Shown here: positions 32,398 to 43,178 of the stretch, piece by piece
How the letters are laid out: every line of letters begins with the position of its first letter
Numbering within the stretch: position 1 is the first letter of the stretch
Made by a program: the position numbers and the translations under genes
Assembly: GCF_032854445.1 (NCBI RefSeq)
Contig: NC_088307.1
Coordinates: 11,608,017 to 11,672,016, forward strand
DNA length: 64,000 bases
Direction: 5' to 3'
Source: Liolophura sinensis
Taxonomy: Eukaryota; Mollusca; Polyplacophora; Chitonida; Chitonidae
Notes under the pieces: model-generated
What the model saw: only the letters and a program-made list of their open reading frames with translations
Database searches by the model: none
Told to the model about the DNA's origin: nothing

Positions 32398-32610
32398 GTC
32401 TGATTATTCATCAGTTCTTCAGCAGGGAAGTTCAAACATTAACATCCCAATGTGTGTTTTCATCCACACCCTCCCCATGTTAACCATCCTTGCTGAACAA
32501 CTGCCAGCTGTACAAGTTTGTCACTTTTGTCTAAATTTCAATTGAAAAAAAAATTCTAAATTGTCTAATTTAATCAACTTTTATAGTGTCAGTTCAAGTA
32601 TTACAAAAGT

Positions 32611-32616
32611 AATAAA
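32611..32616 (+). terminator. Polyadenylation signal, gene copy 2
   Basis: AATAAA 214 bases after the stop, at the same position as in copy 1. Confidence 0.6.
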
Positions 32617-33024
32617 AATATAAAGTATAGCTTTTTTTAATTGTTGTAAGACTGGTTATTTGTCACGCCAGTTTCTGGCGACCTTGTACAACTGGTTTCC
32701 CGACTTGATCTTAATACCCCTTATGTGGCTCCCTCTGGTGTTGACCCCTAGAAACTCTGTCTGCATGAAGCTAGTATTTAGTCGAACGTCATTTGTATAC
32801 TAAATAATCTGTTAATTACCGTATCTATCAGACACCCTGCATGGTATGTTTCATATAAAATTGATCATACAACAGAGATTTGTTTTCTCTTTACTTTTTG
32901 TCTAAGCAAACACACATTCTGAGTGTATTATGAATTAATGACGACATGCACCTTCAAAATTTCCTGATATCTCCTGATCTCCTGATATGTCAATAGATAT
33001 GCCATTTTCTTGAATTTGTTTTTT

Positions 33025-33145
33025 TTGAATAGGATTTGTGTTTAACGCCATATACTGCAGAATTGTTCACTTATTTCACGGCGATGAGGTTTGTGAGTGG
33101 AGGAAACCGGAGTGCTTGTAGAAAACCACATCTGTTCGGCATCTA
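33025..33145 (-). mobile_element. Third SINE-type element, copy 2
   Basis: Same element and position as 24976-25095 (GTGAGTGGAGGAAACCGGAG). Confidence 0.5.
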
Positions 33146-33804
33146 ATTGACAAACCTTTTGACGTTAATGCGTATCAAAGGGAGGAAAATCCTTTAAAAG
33201 ATCTGGTAGCCGTTTCTGTTTTTAAAATTATAACTGTTTTGGTTTTCTAGCTTCCATTAAAGGCCTCCGTCTTTGTTTTTTGTTTCATTTTGGGTCCACG
33301 TGTTGATTGAAAGACTTGTCGAGAGACGCAACTACTTCCTATAATGCCAACCTATCCTGGAATGGATATTGTTAAAATACTGCCAGTGTGGCTTGAACCC
33401 TTACCAATTGTTGGAAACAGATTCGCTAAACTTCTAGAAAATTATGGAGAATTGTAAGACTTTTCATAGCTGCAGTGACTGAGGCTTTTGCGCGCTATGA
33501 GATTGTAACTGAAGCTATCACAGCATCGACTGGGATAGTACAATAATGGTACACGTGATGTTGCCTGACACTAAAGCTGCTTGTGACAATAGGATGCTAC
33601 CCTGCTGGCACCATCCAGCTTTGAGGAGCGTGAAAAAATCGACCAATCACTGATCACCGTTTATCATCAAGCAGAAACAGGTGCTGACAATAATGCTGTA
33701 ACCGAGAACACGCCTGCAAGCGAAAGCTTTATAGCCTAGAAGAAAAACGTGAACCATTCGTCTCTAAAACAAGCTTGTGGAGTTTAACATTATGAATTAT
33801 GAAG

Positions 33805-34250
33805 AGCGATTTAGTGTTGGAGACGTCACTGGTGGGATCTGAGCGACACCAAAAGCAGGCGAAGGGTTATGTCAAGATGGGAATCTAGGTGTGGAAACAA
33901 TCGTGTAACTGACCTAACCATAATAACGTTGCGGGTCAATATTCGCCATACCGTTTTCTAAGACCACGCTGAACACAAACCGGGAAAGAATTAAGAAAGT
34001 ATATAAAATAAGAAATTAGGAGAGATTCGTGCAGGACAGAAGAGTTAACAGTTTTCAATGAAGATGGAAGTTGTATGTCTATCAATCAAATCAGCATTGA
34101 CATCGTCTACCATGCTACATGAACAGTTGTCGTTAATCATGTTATGTAGCTGAGTTGCGCTTTATTGCAACTGTTGATATACCGAACCTGGCGATCTTTT
34201 TCAACATGATGAATATATACAGGCCCTGACCCGCAGTGTTTATAAAGAAG
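33805..34250. repeat. Boundary block B, copy 3
   Basis: Same ordered phrases as the other blocks. It has lost the stretch GCATGATGCATATGGAGTAA present in copy 2. A second partial B piece (34545-34660, TATGATCAATATTCTCAGGC to GGAGTAATTTATCCGAAAAC) marks the junction with unit 3. Confidence 0.75.
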
Positions 34251-34899
34251 ACGAAAACTACCAAGACATTTTAGAAAGCAGTAAGCAAACTTCATTTTCC
34301 ATCAACGAGCTCATCCGCTTGCTTTGACTGGAAAGTTTGTGTTTCCACCAGGCACGCACAATTTTTGACAGTGAGACAAGCAAATTTAACGGCGGAAGGG
34401 AATTTCGTTGTCTAATAAATTGCCATATAACAATACATTGTATGTTTATAGCTGTAGATTTCCTAGCGCGGCTGAGTCACGTGACGAGTTCATTTCGTTC
34501 GCAGCTGAGTTGTCTAAATATAGAACATCTTGTAAATTTCTTTTCCAATATGATCAATATTCTCAGGCGCCATCCCGCAGTGTTTATAAAGAAGACAACA
34601 TGACGCATATGGAGTAATTTATCCGAAAACTACTAGTACATATTAGAAAGCAATAATGAAACTTTATTTCCTATCAACAAGCTTCATGCTTATTTGTTGG
34701 CCAAGCGAATGTTGCGCTCTAGGTGATTTCATGTCGAATTAACAATTCTAATGTCTAATGAGAATTTTTCTTATATAAGATTTCGGGATTTATAATTTCA
34801 TCTTATCCACATATACTATACTAAAACGATCAGCAAAGGCTAGATGAAAATATCATTATGGACTTCCCTCATATTGGTGGCAAATATTCAGTCTGAATG

Positions 34900-35004
34900 T
34901 GACGTCATGACGTCAGAATTGCAGTCATCGACAGAAGGCCAGGGGATGGTAACACGCAAGACTTGTGCATTCCACCAGAATTGTTACGTCAACTGGTGAC
35001 GTCA
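34900..35004 (+). promoter_or_regulatory. CRE cluster upstream of gene copy 3
   Basis: Perfect TGACGTCA at 34900-34907, 34908-34915 (abutting) and 34997-35004. The start codon is at 35068. A one-base deletion between sites (GCATTCCACC against GCATTCCCACC) shows that the region is not coding, while the octamers stay intact. Confidence 0.65.
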
Positions 35005-35067
35005 CAGACGTTGACAAGGGCAAGCGCACATAGAAACCATTTCTGTGAACTCTCTTGTTCTGGAAGG

Positions 35068-38000
35068 ATGAAGGTCCTACTAATCTTCTTGATGATGTGT
35101 TTTGCTTTGTGCGTGAAATGGGTGGCTGTCGTGTCCTTGGATAGTCTGAAGGAGGAGTGAGTATTGCTTTACCTTTCTGTGACGACACAGAACATTTACA
35201 CTAATATATATAATGATAACGACTCCTCGTCGTCATATGGTTGAAAAGTTGTTATGTTTATGCAAACCTCAAACATTCATTCATCCATTTAGTTCTTTGT
35301 GAGTGATAAGGACCATAAGAAAACTGACAAATGCAACTGACGCATGCGATTTTCGTGATTTGTGAAGTTCGGAGTAAATGCTTTGGTTTTATTTCTGTTA
35401 ATTGTGTTGTTTTGGTCTTCATTATTGCCGCATAATGATGTGATATAAATTCTGAATTACGCCTTTGACACTTTGAGGAGAGAGCTGACAACAGGACCGA
35501 GTTCCAGGGTAGTGAATGTAACGATTAAGAGCGGTTAATGTTCAAGCTAGGGTACAGGAATATGGCCAACCGATCTAAGAGCTAAACTACAATCTGAACA
35601 TGTGTGTTTGTTTCGTTGTCCACAGGTGCAGAGAACAGACAACCCTCGAAAAAGTGATGACAAGAGTAAGAGTGTTTTGGGGTTTTAAGGATCCCGATCC
35701 TCCGTGGTGGAAACCATTTCTTTGTGAGTGGGGAAATCCGGAACCTCGAGGTAAGTGTCTTTTGCATTGTACTTCAGCTTCACTTGTCACAACCGATATA
35801 TACGATATGATTAATAAGCACAGCAAATACTGTAAAAACAGAGGAGCGACGACAGTGTGATTGCTGACAAATAGTGAAACATACTCGTTGAAATACGGCC
35901 TGTTGTCAATTTATCTCAGTTAGGGTTTTATTCTGAATGTTCATGTAAATGTTAATAACAATTTTGTAGACGTCACTTGAAATGAAAGACTGGAATGAAC
36001 ACATGTAGAAATGCTTTCTAGACGTATCCAATTCAGAGCTAAAATTCAATGCCCAGTATTTTATTCTCTTCTTTCATAACACGCGTACCTATCAAGCAAT
36101 AAAGCTCACCATCACTTCATATATATCTGTTTTCCTGTTGCGTTATACAGGTTATATCGAAGCGGTAAATATAGTTCCAGCGTTGTATCTTCTGTTGAGA
36201 TTAGCCTGCAATCGGAAAAAAACGACCAGTAAGTTATGTACATGTACACAGAATACTTCCTCTCCAGCCGTAAGTGGGAAGGCCTGCCAGCAACCTGTGG
36301 ATAATCGTGGGTTTCCACCGGGCTCTGTCCGGTTTCCTCCGACTAAAACGCTGGCCGCCGTCGCCTATGCGAAATACTCTTGAATACGGCGTAAAACACA
36401 TATCAAATAAATAAATTAATGTACACTGAATAGTTGATGAATCACCTCAATGGTATCATTTTTCTAATTTTCTGCTTTCGGATTTCAAGATGTCTGTAAT
36501 GAAAGAAGAAACAAAGATAACTTTCAAAAATGGATCACTTTGCAGAGAAAAATAAATGTTCACTTGACACAATACTTTGGCGAAGTCATACTTTTGTAAG
36601 GTTTGGCTTATATGGCTTATATTATTGACATTCCCAATTCTGTGTTGAATTTTAAATCCTCACAATATACAAATGTACTTGTTCAGATGGGAAGCTGTAC
36701 AGACGGAGGCGGCCAGGGGTTACCCAGAAACGGACAAGTCACCGATGTAAGCTACATAGATATACGAAACTGTTACAAACAATGAACATAAAGTTCATAC
36801 AGTTGGAGAGTGACGTCACCAAATGTTATGTACTGTGAATGTGGTGTGGAAAGGCTACCATAGAAGTCAACCAGCCGGTTCTATTTCATTCAGTGGGAAA
36901 ATGTAAAAAAATCTAGATGAGTGTTTTCTGCCAAGATTTTCCGATAATAATCATGACAACTTCAGATTGTCTTTGATCGGTTGGAATTGATGAGTAAACT
37001 CAATATAGTTGTCTTCATTCCATCACAGTTTGCATATTATATAAGGCATACACTCAGGCCTTTTAAGGAAAATGTTATTTCTGAGGTTTAGATGTGGCTC
37101 TCCTGCTGTATATGTATCTCTGATGACGTGCACAGATTTCATTTTAATATGCACAAGGTGGATTAGGTTAAGCTCATACAGATTTTATTTCAATCTAACA
37201 GCACAACTGACGCCCATCAACCTGTGTCCAATGATAACCCTTCCTGCCGATGCAAACAGTAAGTTGAGTCTTCCCGAAAGGCCTTCTACACATTTGTGTT
37301 AACTGTATTCCCTACATTATGTGGTTAAAGAAATTGTCGAATGGAATTGCTATATGTTCGAATAGCAATATAATTGTACAGTTATTGATGCAGTTAAGAG
37401 AATGACTTTACATGAGAAGAGAATGATATCAAAACATCAATATATATACTGAAGAATGCTTTGTTTTATTCTCAGAGAATCGCACTATTTGTCGTTTTGA
37501 CCGCCGTCATACATTCCAATTCTTTGACGGCGAAATACACATAAAACATGTAAGTTGATATAACATTTTTACGTATTGTATCATTAATACCAGTAAACCT
37601 GTTCCATTTAAAGCATTTCATTTACACTTAACAAAAACCTTTGTTTATTTGTTGATATTTGTTCAACTATAAGAATGAATATTTTGTTGAATATATAAAT
37701 TACTAATCCATGTCCTTGAAGACTATATTTTAATGTGTAAACATCTAACGACAGCAATAAATATTTAGTTATTTGTTATAACATTAACATACTATACTGC
37801 CGTCTTGTTGTGTTTAGAATATCCGCATATGTCCCTGTGTTGATTTGATTTCGTACACATATATAGCCCATATATATCCCTGCCATTTTGCTGCCACCTT
37901 ATATCTAGAGCGCGGTTGCTTAGGGTATAAATCAACCAATCAGCACAAAGTGGTAGAATACAGAATTAATGCTCGCTACACGTATGAAGAGCTGGTGTGA

Positions 38001-39343
38001 TTGTATTTGTAATTTAGAAATAAAGCTGTTACGTTTCTTACAGCAATACACGGTAGCCAGGCATCAAAGCCCAACTGAATGTCAAATAAGAAAACACCAT
38101 TAAAGCAATGCGCTAAACTAATCTGCCATGCTCAGAAAAATTAAGCTTTGGAAAACAGGTGTTTGCGAACAGAAGCCAACTCACATAACGACGATTGGCT
38201 TGATTTAACTGCCGAAGTACACAGACAATGGAAAATTCAACAAATTTAGCTTGTATGTACAAACTGTAACAAAAATTACACAAACAGACAACATGGAGAA
38301 AAACCATAACAAAGATGAAAAATAATTAACTGGGTTTGAACCACACAGTACAAGATATCATATACATTACACAACACAATACAGCTTTAGTGTCACATCT
38401 GGTTTGCCCAGGCTGAGTTCAGTTTGAGGTCGCGCGATAACAGAAATATTTAGGAGACTATAAAGATATGAAAGTGATTTAAATAGTTAGAAGGAATAAG
38501 TGGTGTTTTGTGTTGTGCTCTTTCTAAAAGATCCCTACTCCAAAGCAATGGGGTACAGTTTCGTAGTTACTTTTCTGTACGGCATCCTAAAGTCTATTGA
38601 TCGTACTCATGAGAAACTACATGTCTTGGGCTACAATAAGGCGCAATTCTCAGATTTGTAGCTTCGTGGTTTTGGAGTTACAGGTGTTAGACATAACGTA
38701 ACTGAAATGGGTTTTTTTTTGCCATGTCTCAAAAAGTTACATGGATAGGCAAAATCCGGAAACAGAAAGGGAATTCGCGTTGTCAAACACACCTTAATAC
38801 ACGAAAACATTATCAAACTTGGACACGTTTCATCATGTGATAAATTCGACCAATGACGAGCTTCCAAAGTTTTCAATGCCTGTCCAAGATTTTTAAATAT
38901 TTGTTCTAGCTGTTTAACTCCATCTAATCAAACTGCTTACAGTAAGATGCACTACTCTTTCACTCCTTTATTTGCAGGGTAAACCACGGGGTCAGCAGAG
39001 ATACAGAGAAATACTGCTGGGTCCAGTAGCGAAGACTTTCACAGCTATGCGTTGTGTATTGGACACTTACTTTAGAATAATGAATGTGCCAGCAACATCT
39101 GTCAAATGGACTTTTGCGGCTCACCCATGTGGCACCCCAAAGTTTCTAGGGGTCTGTACCGAGAGGGTCAGATTTGCTGTGGTCCTGGTCCCAGACGAGG
39201 GAATAAACGTCCAGGTGCAGCGTCTGGGACCAGTTAAAGGTTTGGTACGGGAGGTGACGTATCAGACCTACCATTTAACATATAAGGGGTTAGCCCTCAG
39301 AGATGAGGGTACAACCCTCTTATATGGTGCCAAGGAGATCTGA
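35068..39343 (+). CDS. Predicted secreted protein, triplicated gene copy 3 (282 aa)
   Basis: Exons: 35068-35156, 35626-35750, 36151-36228, 36687-36746, 37202-37258, 37476-37549, 38978-39343 (stop TGA). Splice phases and exon lengths match copies 1 and 2, except that the original stop has become GAG, so two residues (Glu-Ile) are added. The polybasic exon reads LYRRRRPGVTQKR, the junction residue before the Gln-Leu-Thr of exon 5 is Ser instead of Ala, and residue 146 is Arg, giving eight cysteines. The signal peptide ends KWVAVVS. No inactivating change seen. Family unknown. Confidence 0.8.
36251..36418 (+). mobile_element. SINE-A in intron 3 of gene copy 3
   Basis: Same insertion as in copies 1 and 2, with a short AATAAATAAATTAA tail. 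Confidence 0.9.
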
Positions 39344-39548
39344 TATTTCATCGGTTCTTCAGCAGGGAAGATCACATAGTAACATTCCAATGTGGGTTTT
39401 CATCCAGACCCTCCCCTTGTTAACCCTCCCTGCTGAACAACTGCCAGCTGTACAAGTTTGTCACTTTTGTCTAAATTTCAAATGATAAAATTTCTAGATT
39501 GTTTAATACACCCAACTTTTAAAGGGCCAGTGTTCATAGTACCAAACT

Positions 39549-39554
39549 AATAAA
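39549..39554 (+). terminator. Polyadenylation signal, gene copy 3
   Basis: AATAAA 206 bases after the stop, equivalent to those of copies 1 and 2. Confidence 0.6.
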
Positions 39555-39957
39555 AGTAAAAATTGCAACTTTGTTTAATTGTTGTAAGACTGGATTTTTG
39601 TCATGCCAGTTTCTGGCGACCTTGTACAGCTGGTTTCCGGCCTTGACCTTACCACCCACTATGTGGCTCCCTCTGGTGTTGACCCCTAGAAACTCTGCCT
39701 GCATGAACCTAGCATTCTGCCCAGCGCCATTTGTATAATAACAAATCTTTTACTTAAAACATGTTTCTATCAGACACCCTGCATGGTATGTTTCATATAA
39801 AATTGATCATGCAACAGAGATTTGTTTTCTCTTTACTTTTTGTCTAAGCAAATACACATTCTGAGTGTGTTATGATTTAACGGCGGTATGCATTTTGAAA
39901 ATCTTCTGATTGTTAGTTGATGTACCATGTTCTTGAATTTGTTTTTTTTTGTATCGG

Positions 39958-40075
39958 ATTTGTTTTTTAACGCTATATACTGCAGAATTGTCCACTGATT
40001 ATCATGGCCACGAGGTTTGTGAGTGGAGGAAACCGGGGTGCTTGTAGAAAACCACATCCGTTCTACATCTACCTG
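39958..40075 (-). mobile_element. Third SINE-type element, copy 3
   Basis: Same element as 24976-25095 (GTGAGTGGAGGAAACCGGGG). Confidence 0.5.
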
Positions 40076-40299
40076 ACAATCCTTTTGACATAAATGGGGA
40101 TCCCAGGCAGCAAGATCTTATAGAAGATCTTTTTTATTCCCTTTACTTTCTTCATCATCAAGCACAAACAGGTACTGACAACAATGCGGTGGCCCAGAAC
40201 ACGCGTGCAAGAGAAAGCTGTATAACATAGGACAAAACGTGAACCATTCGTCTCTAAAACAAGCTTATGAAGTTTAACATTATGAATTATGAAGAGTGA

Positions 40300-40830
40300 C
40301 TTAATGTTGAGGACGTCAGCTGAGCGACCTGAGCGACACCAAAGGCAGACAGGGGGTTGTGTCAAAATGCGAATCTAGGTGTGGAAACATTCGTGTAACA
40401 GGTCTGACCATAATAACGTTGCGGGTCAATATTCGCCAGACCATTTTCCAAGAAAAACGTTGAACAGAAACCGGAAAAGAACTAAGAAAAAATATACAGT
40501 AAGAAATTAGGACAAATTCGTGCAAAGAGGAACAATTAACATTTATCAGTGGAGATGGAAGTTCTCCATCAATCAAAACAGCATCCAAATCATCTACCAT
40601 GCTTGTGCATACGTTGTCATTAATGATGTTATATACCTGGGTTGCGATTTTAGTGCACCTGTTCATGTACTGAACCTGACGAACGTATTCAATATGATGA
40701 ATACATACAGGCCCTGGCCCACAGGGTTCTTAAAGAAGACAAAATTACACATATAGAGTAATTTACACAAAAAATTATAGGGCAGTTTAGAAACCCGAAA
40801 CCAAACTTCATTTCCTATCAACTCATTTAG
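40300..40830. repeat. Boundary block B, copy 4
   Basis: Same ordered phrases (GCGGGTCAATATTCGCCAGA, TGAACAGAAACCGGAAAAGA, GTTGCGATTTTAG). It closes the triplication on the right. The longest minus-strand frame (40316-40666) is open by chance and is not kept in the other blocks. Confidence 0.72.
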
Positions 40831-41235
40831 GTGGTACTAGAGGTAAGCTAGAGAAACTGGTGTGAGTTCTTCCCTAGCTCTCTTTCTAGTAACGTTTTGC
40901 ATCCGTTCAACCTGTCGGCTAAAGGATGGAGCTGGATGGGTGTACCCATATTGTCCAACACGTGTGTGGCTGTAATGGTTGCTTTGTAACCCTGTATAGC
41001 ACATTTCCAATCTGTCCAGAGATCTCTCTTTCTGCTTATTCTATACTTAAATCCATTCCGCATGAGCGTCACACCTCCTGTCCTAGATGTAACGTACCCG
41101 AGTCTTGTCTGTTCAGCTTTTATGTGAGAGAATGTTGCACTACGCTATGCTTGAATTATTTATTAGCCACTATGACTGGCATTTTGAGTGAATAAAGCCA
41201 GAAGTTGATGTAATAAATTATGAAAGAACATTGCT
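40831..41235. other. Intergenic DNA, nothing recognised
   Basis: Short overlapping open frames on both strands without recognisable features. Confidence 0.4.
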
Positions 41236-41239
41236 CATC

Positions 41240-41760
41240 AGACTGTGTGATTGTGGTGTTATATGTGGCTGTGGTGTTATGTGTGGTTGTGGTGTTATGT
41301 GTGGTTGTGGTGCTGGGTTTGGCTGTTGTGTTATGTGTGGCTGTGGTGCTAGGTGTGGTTATGGTGCTGGCTGTGGCTGTGGTGCTGGGTGTGGCTGTTG
41401 TGTTATGTGTGGCTGTAGCGCTAGGTGTAGAAGTAGCGCTAGGTGTGGCTGTGGTGCTAGGTGTGGCTGAGGTGCTAGGTGTGGCTGTAGCGCTAGGGTT
41501 GGCTGTGTTATGTACGGTTGTGGTGGAGGGTGTGACTGTTATGTTCTGTGTAAAAGTCTTGCCTAAGTGTGGCTATTGTGTTATGTGTGGCTGAGGTGCT
41601 AGGTGTGGCTGTAGCGCTAGGGTTGGCTGTGATGTTATGTATGGCTGTCGTGTTATGTACGGCTGTGGTGGAGGGTGTGACTGTTATGTTCTGTGTAAAA
41701 GTCTTGCCTAAGTGTGGCTGTAGCGCTAGGTGTGGCTGTGTTACTTGGTGTACAAATAAA
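41240..41760 (+). repeat. GTGTGGCTGTGGTGCTAG-type minisatellite
   Basis: Roughly 18-bp units (variants of GTGTGGCTGTGGTGCTAG) for 500 bp. A larger segment, from GGCTGAGGTGCTAGGTGTGG to AAAAGTCTTGCCTAAGTGTG, occurs twice (about 41466-41572 and 41592-41715). The long Val/Leu/Gly-rich and Cys/Gly-rich frames across it are periodicity artefacts. Confidence 0.92.
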
Positions 41761-42300
41761 ATCCATATTCATTAATCAAATCAAATTTTCAACGAGGGTG
41801 ATTTTTTGCAAAAGGAAAAATTATGGTGGCTTTTATAATAGCAAAAATCCGGTTGGATTTACACTGATGGATTGTTTTGTCTAATAAAACTAGTGTAGCC
41901 TCTTCAACTGCATTGAACCCAGTCGACATATAGAATAACCCTGCCTTTTTTGCCCCTGCGTTTATTATGTCATCCCCAACTCTTTTACTGATTTTTGCTG
42001 AAGATCTGTTAATTAACTGTATATAATACTTACACGTACCCAAACTTCTTGAAACCATGGTTGCGCTTAATTACATGTAAACTCTTGTTTCTGTATACAT
42101 ATATCTTGGTTTTGCATGGAGCTTTTGTTTTTACATGAATTCGTAGACTTTTGCCTCCCTCGACTCAGTACGTAATTTGTAATTATTGTTATTAGCGATG
42201 CCATATTTTCTTGATGGAGGCAGAATACAAGTCAAGTGAAGTTTTTAAATAAACCCTGAACGTAACAGCATGTATTTCGTCCCATATCAAGTATAATACT
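41761..42300. other. Intergenic DNA, nothing recognised
   Basis: A minus-strand 89-residue frame (41789-42058) has no known motif. Confidence 0.4.
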
Positions 42301-43065
42301 TGTTACGACCCAAACTGTCTGTATTATAAAGAGATGGCTTGTTCGAAATACACGACAGTTTAGCCGCACAAAAAAGTAACCAAAACCAGCAGATTTTATT
42401 TTACAACAATTTATTAGCTTAACAAGAACAGATAATAAGACTTATACAAATACTAAAGTACTTAAGTTTAATAAGAAAGGATAGCAGTATCTATACAAAT
42501 ACTAAAGTACTTACGGTGTCAAGTCCAAACGGACGCTTATATTCCACAATATATATACCACACAGGCATAAATGCTCAGAGGCAAATTCACAAGAGGGAA
42601 AATCCACAGTATAACTGAGTGCATGACGAAATATACACAAAATTCCACAGACAGGGTCCGTGTACTAATAAGCACTGTGTATACAAGAGCACAAATTAAA
42701 CATACAAGTTCAGACTGAACAAGTGCTCGGTGGAGATATAACAAAGCCAGAGGCTATAGAGACACCAAAATTCAGCACAAAAGGCCTACTAAAGTAATAC
42801 ACAGCAAAAGCATCCAAACTCTCAATAATTCTCCTTTCTCCGTTCTCTCCGTTCTCTTCGTTTGACCTGTTTTCATAGGTCTTATATAGCCTGGTGGAAT
42901 TGTCTAGAATAAGAAAATTCCTGAACACTTGATGTAAACAAACAGGCACCGAACTGAGCGCATTCTGGAATATTCTAAGGTAGAGGCAGACAGCAGGCGC
43001 TGAACTCAGCGTATGTAAACAGTGGCAAGCTAAATTTAGAAACTGACGGCAGTCGTGCACAAACA
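42301..43065 (-). repeat. 3' LTR of the retrotransposon
   Basis: 765 bp. Plus-strand start TGTTACGACCCAAACTGTCT and end GGCAGTCGTGCACAAACA. It matches the other LTR nearly throughout. Confidence 0.95.
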
Positions 43066-43178
43066 CACCCACCCTTCAAGAAAAAAAGTTTTCCTAACTT
43101 TTTTACTTACAATATATGTTAAACAATATTATATACAACATTGTAAAACCACATGTAATTAAACATTTTATACACAAC

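Larger units (their letters stand above)
27850..34540 (+). repeat. Segmental duplication unit 2
   Basis: Holds gene copy 2 and flanks in the same order as unit 1. Intron 1 carries a SINE-B 3' fragment (28396-28475, CTCCTCGTCGTCATATGGTT), also in unit 3 but largely absent from unit 1. Confidence 0.9.
34541..40830 (+). repeat. Segmental duplication unit 3
   Basis: Holds gene copy 3. It lacks the expanded AT array in intron 6, has about 140 bases of private sequence at 38090-38230, and lacks about 450 bases of 3' flank present in units 1 and 2 (their 25150-25600 equivalent). Confidence 0.88.

Noticed and set aside
41220-41775. Val/Leu/Gly-rich or Cys/Gly-rich proteins across the GTG minisatellite
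   Set aside because: Two frames are open at once because of the 18-bp period. There is no signal peptide or splice context, and frames end at repeat edges.
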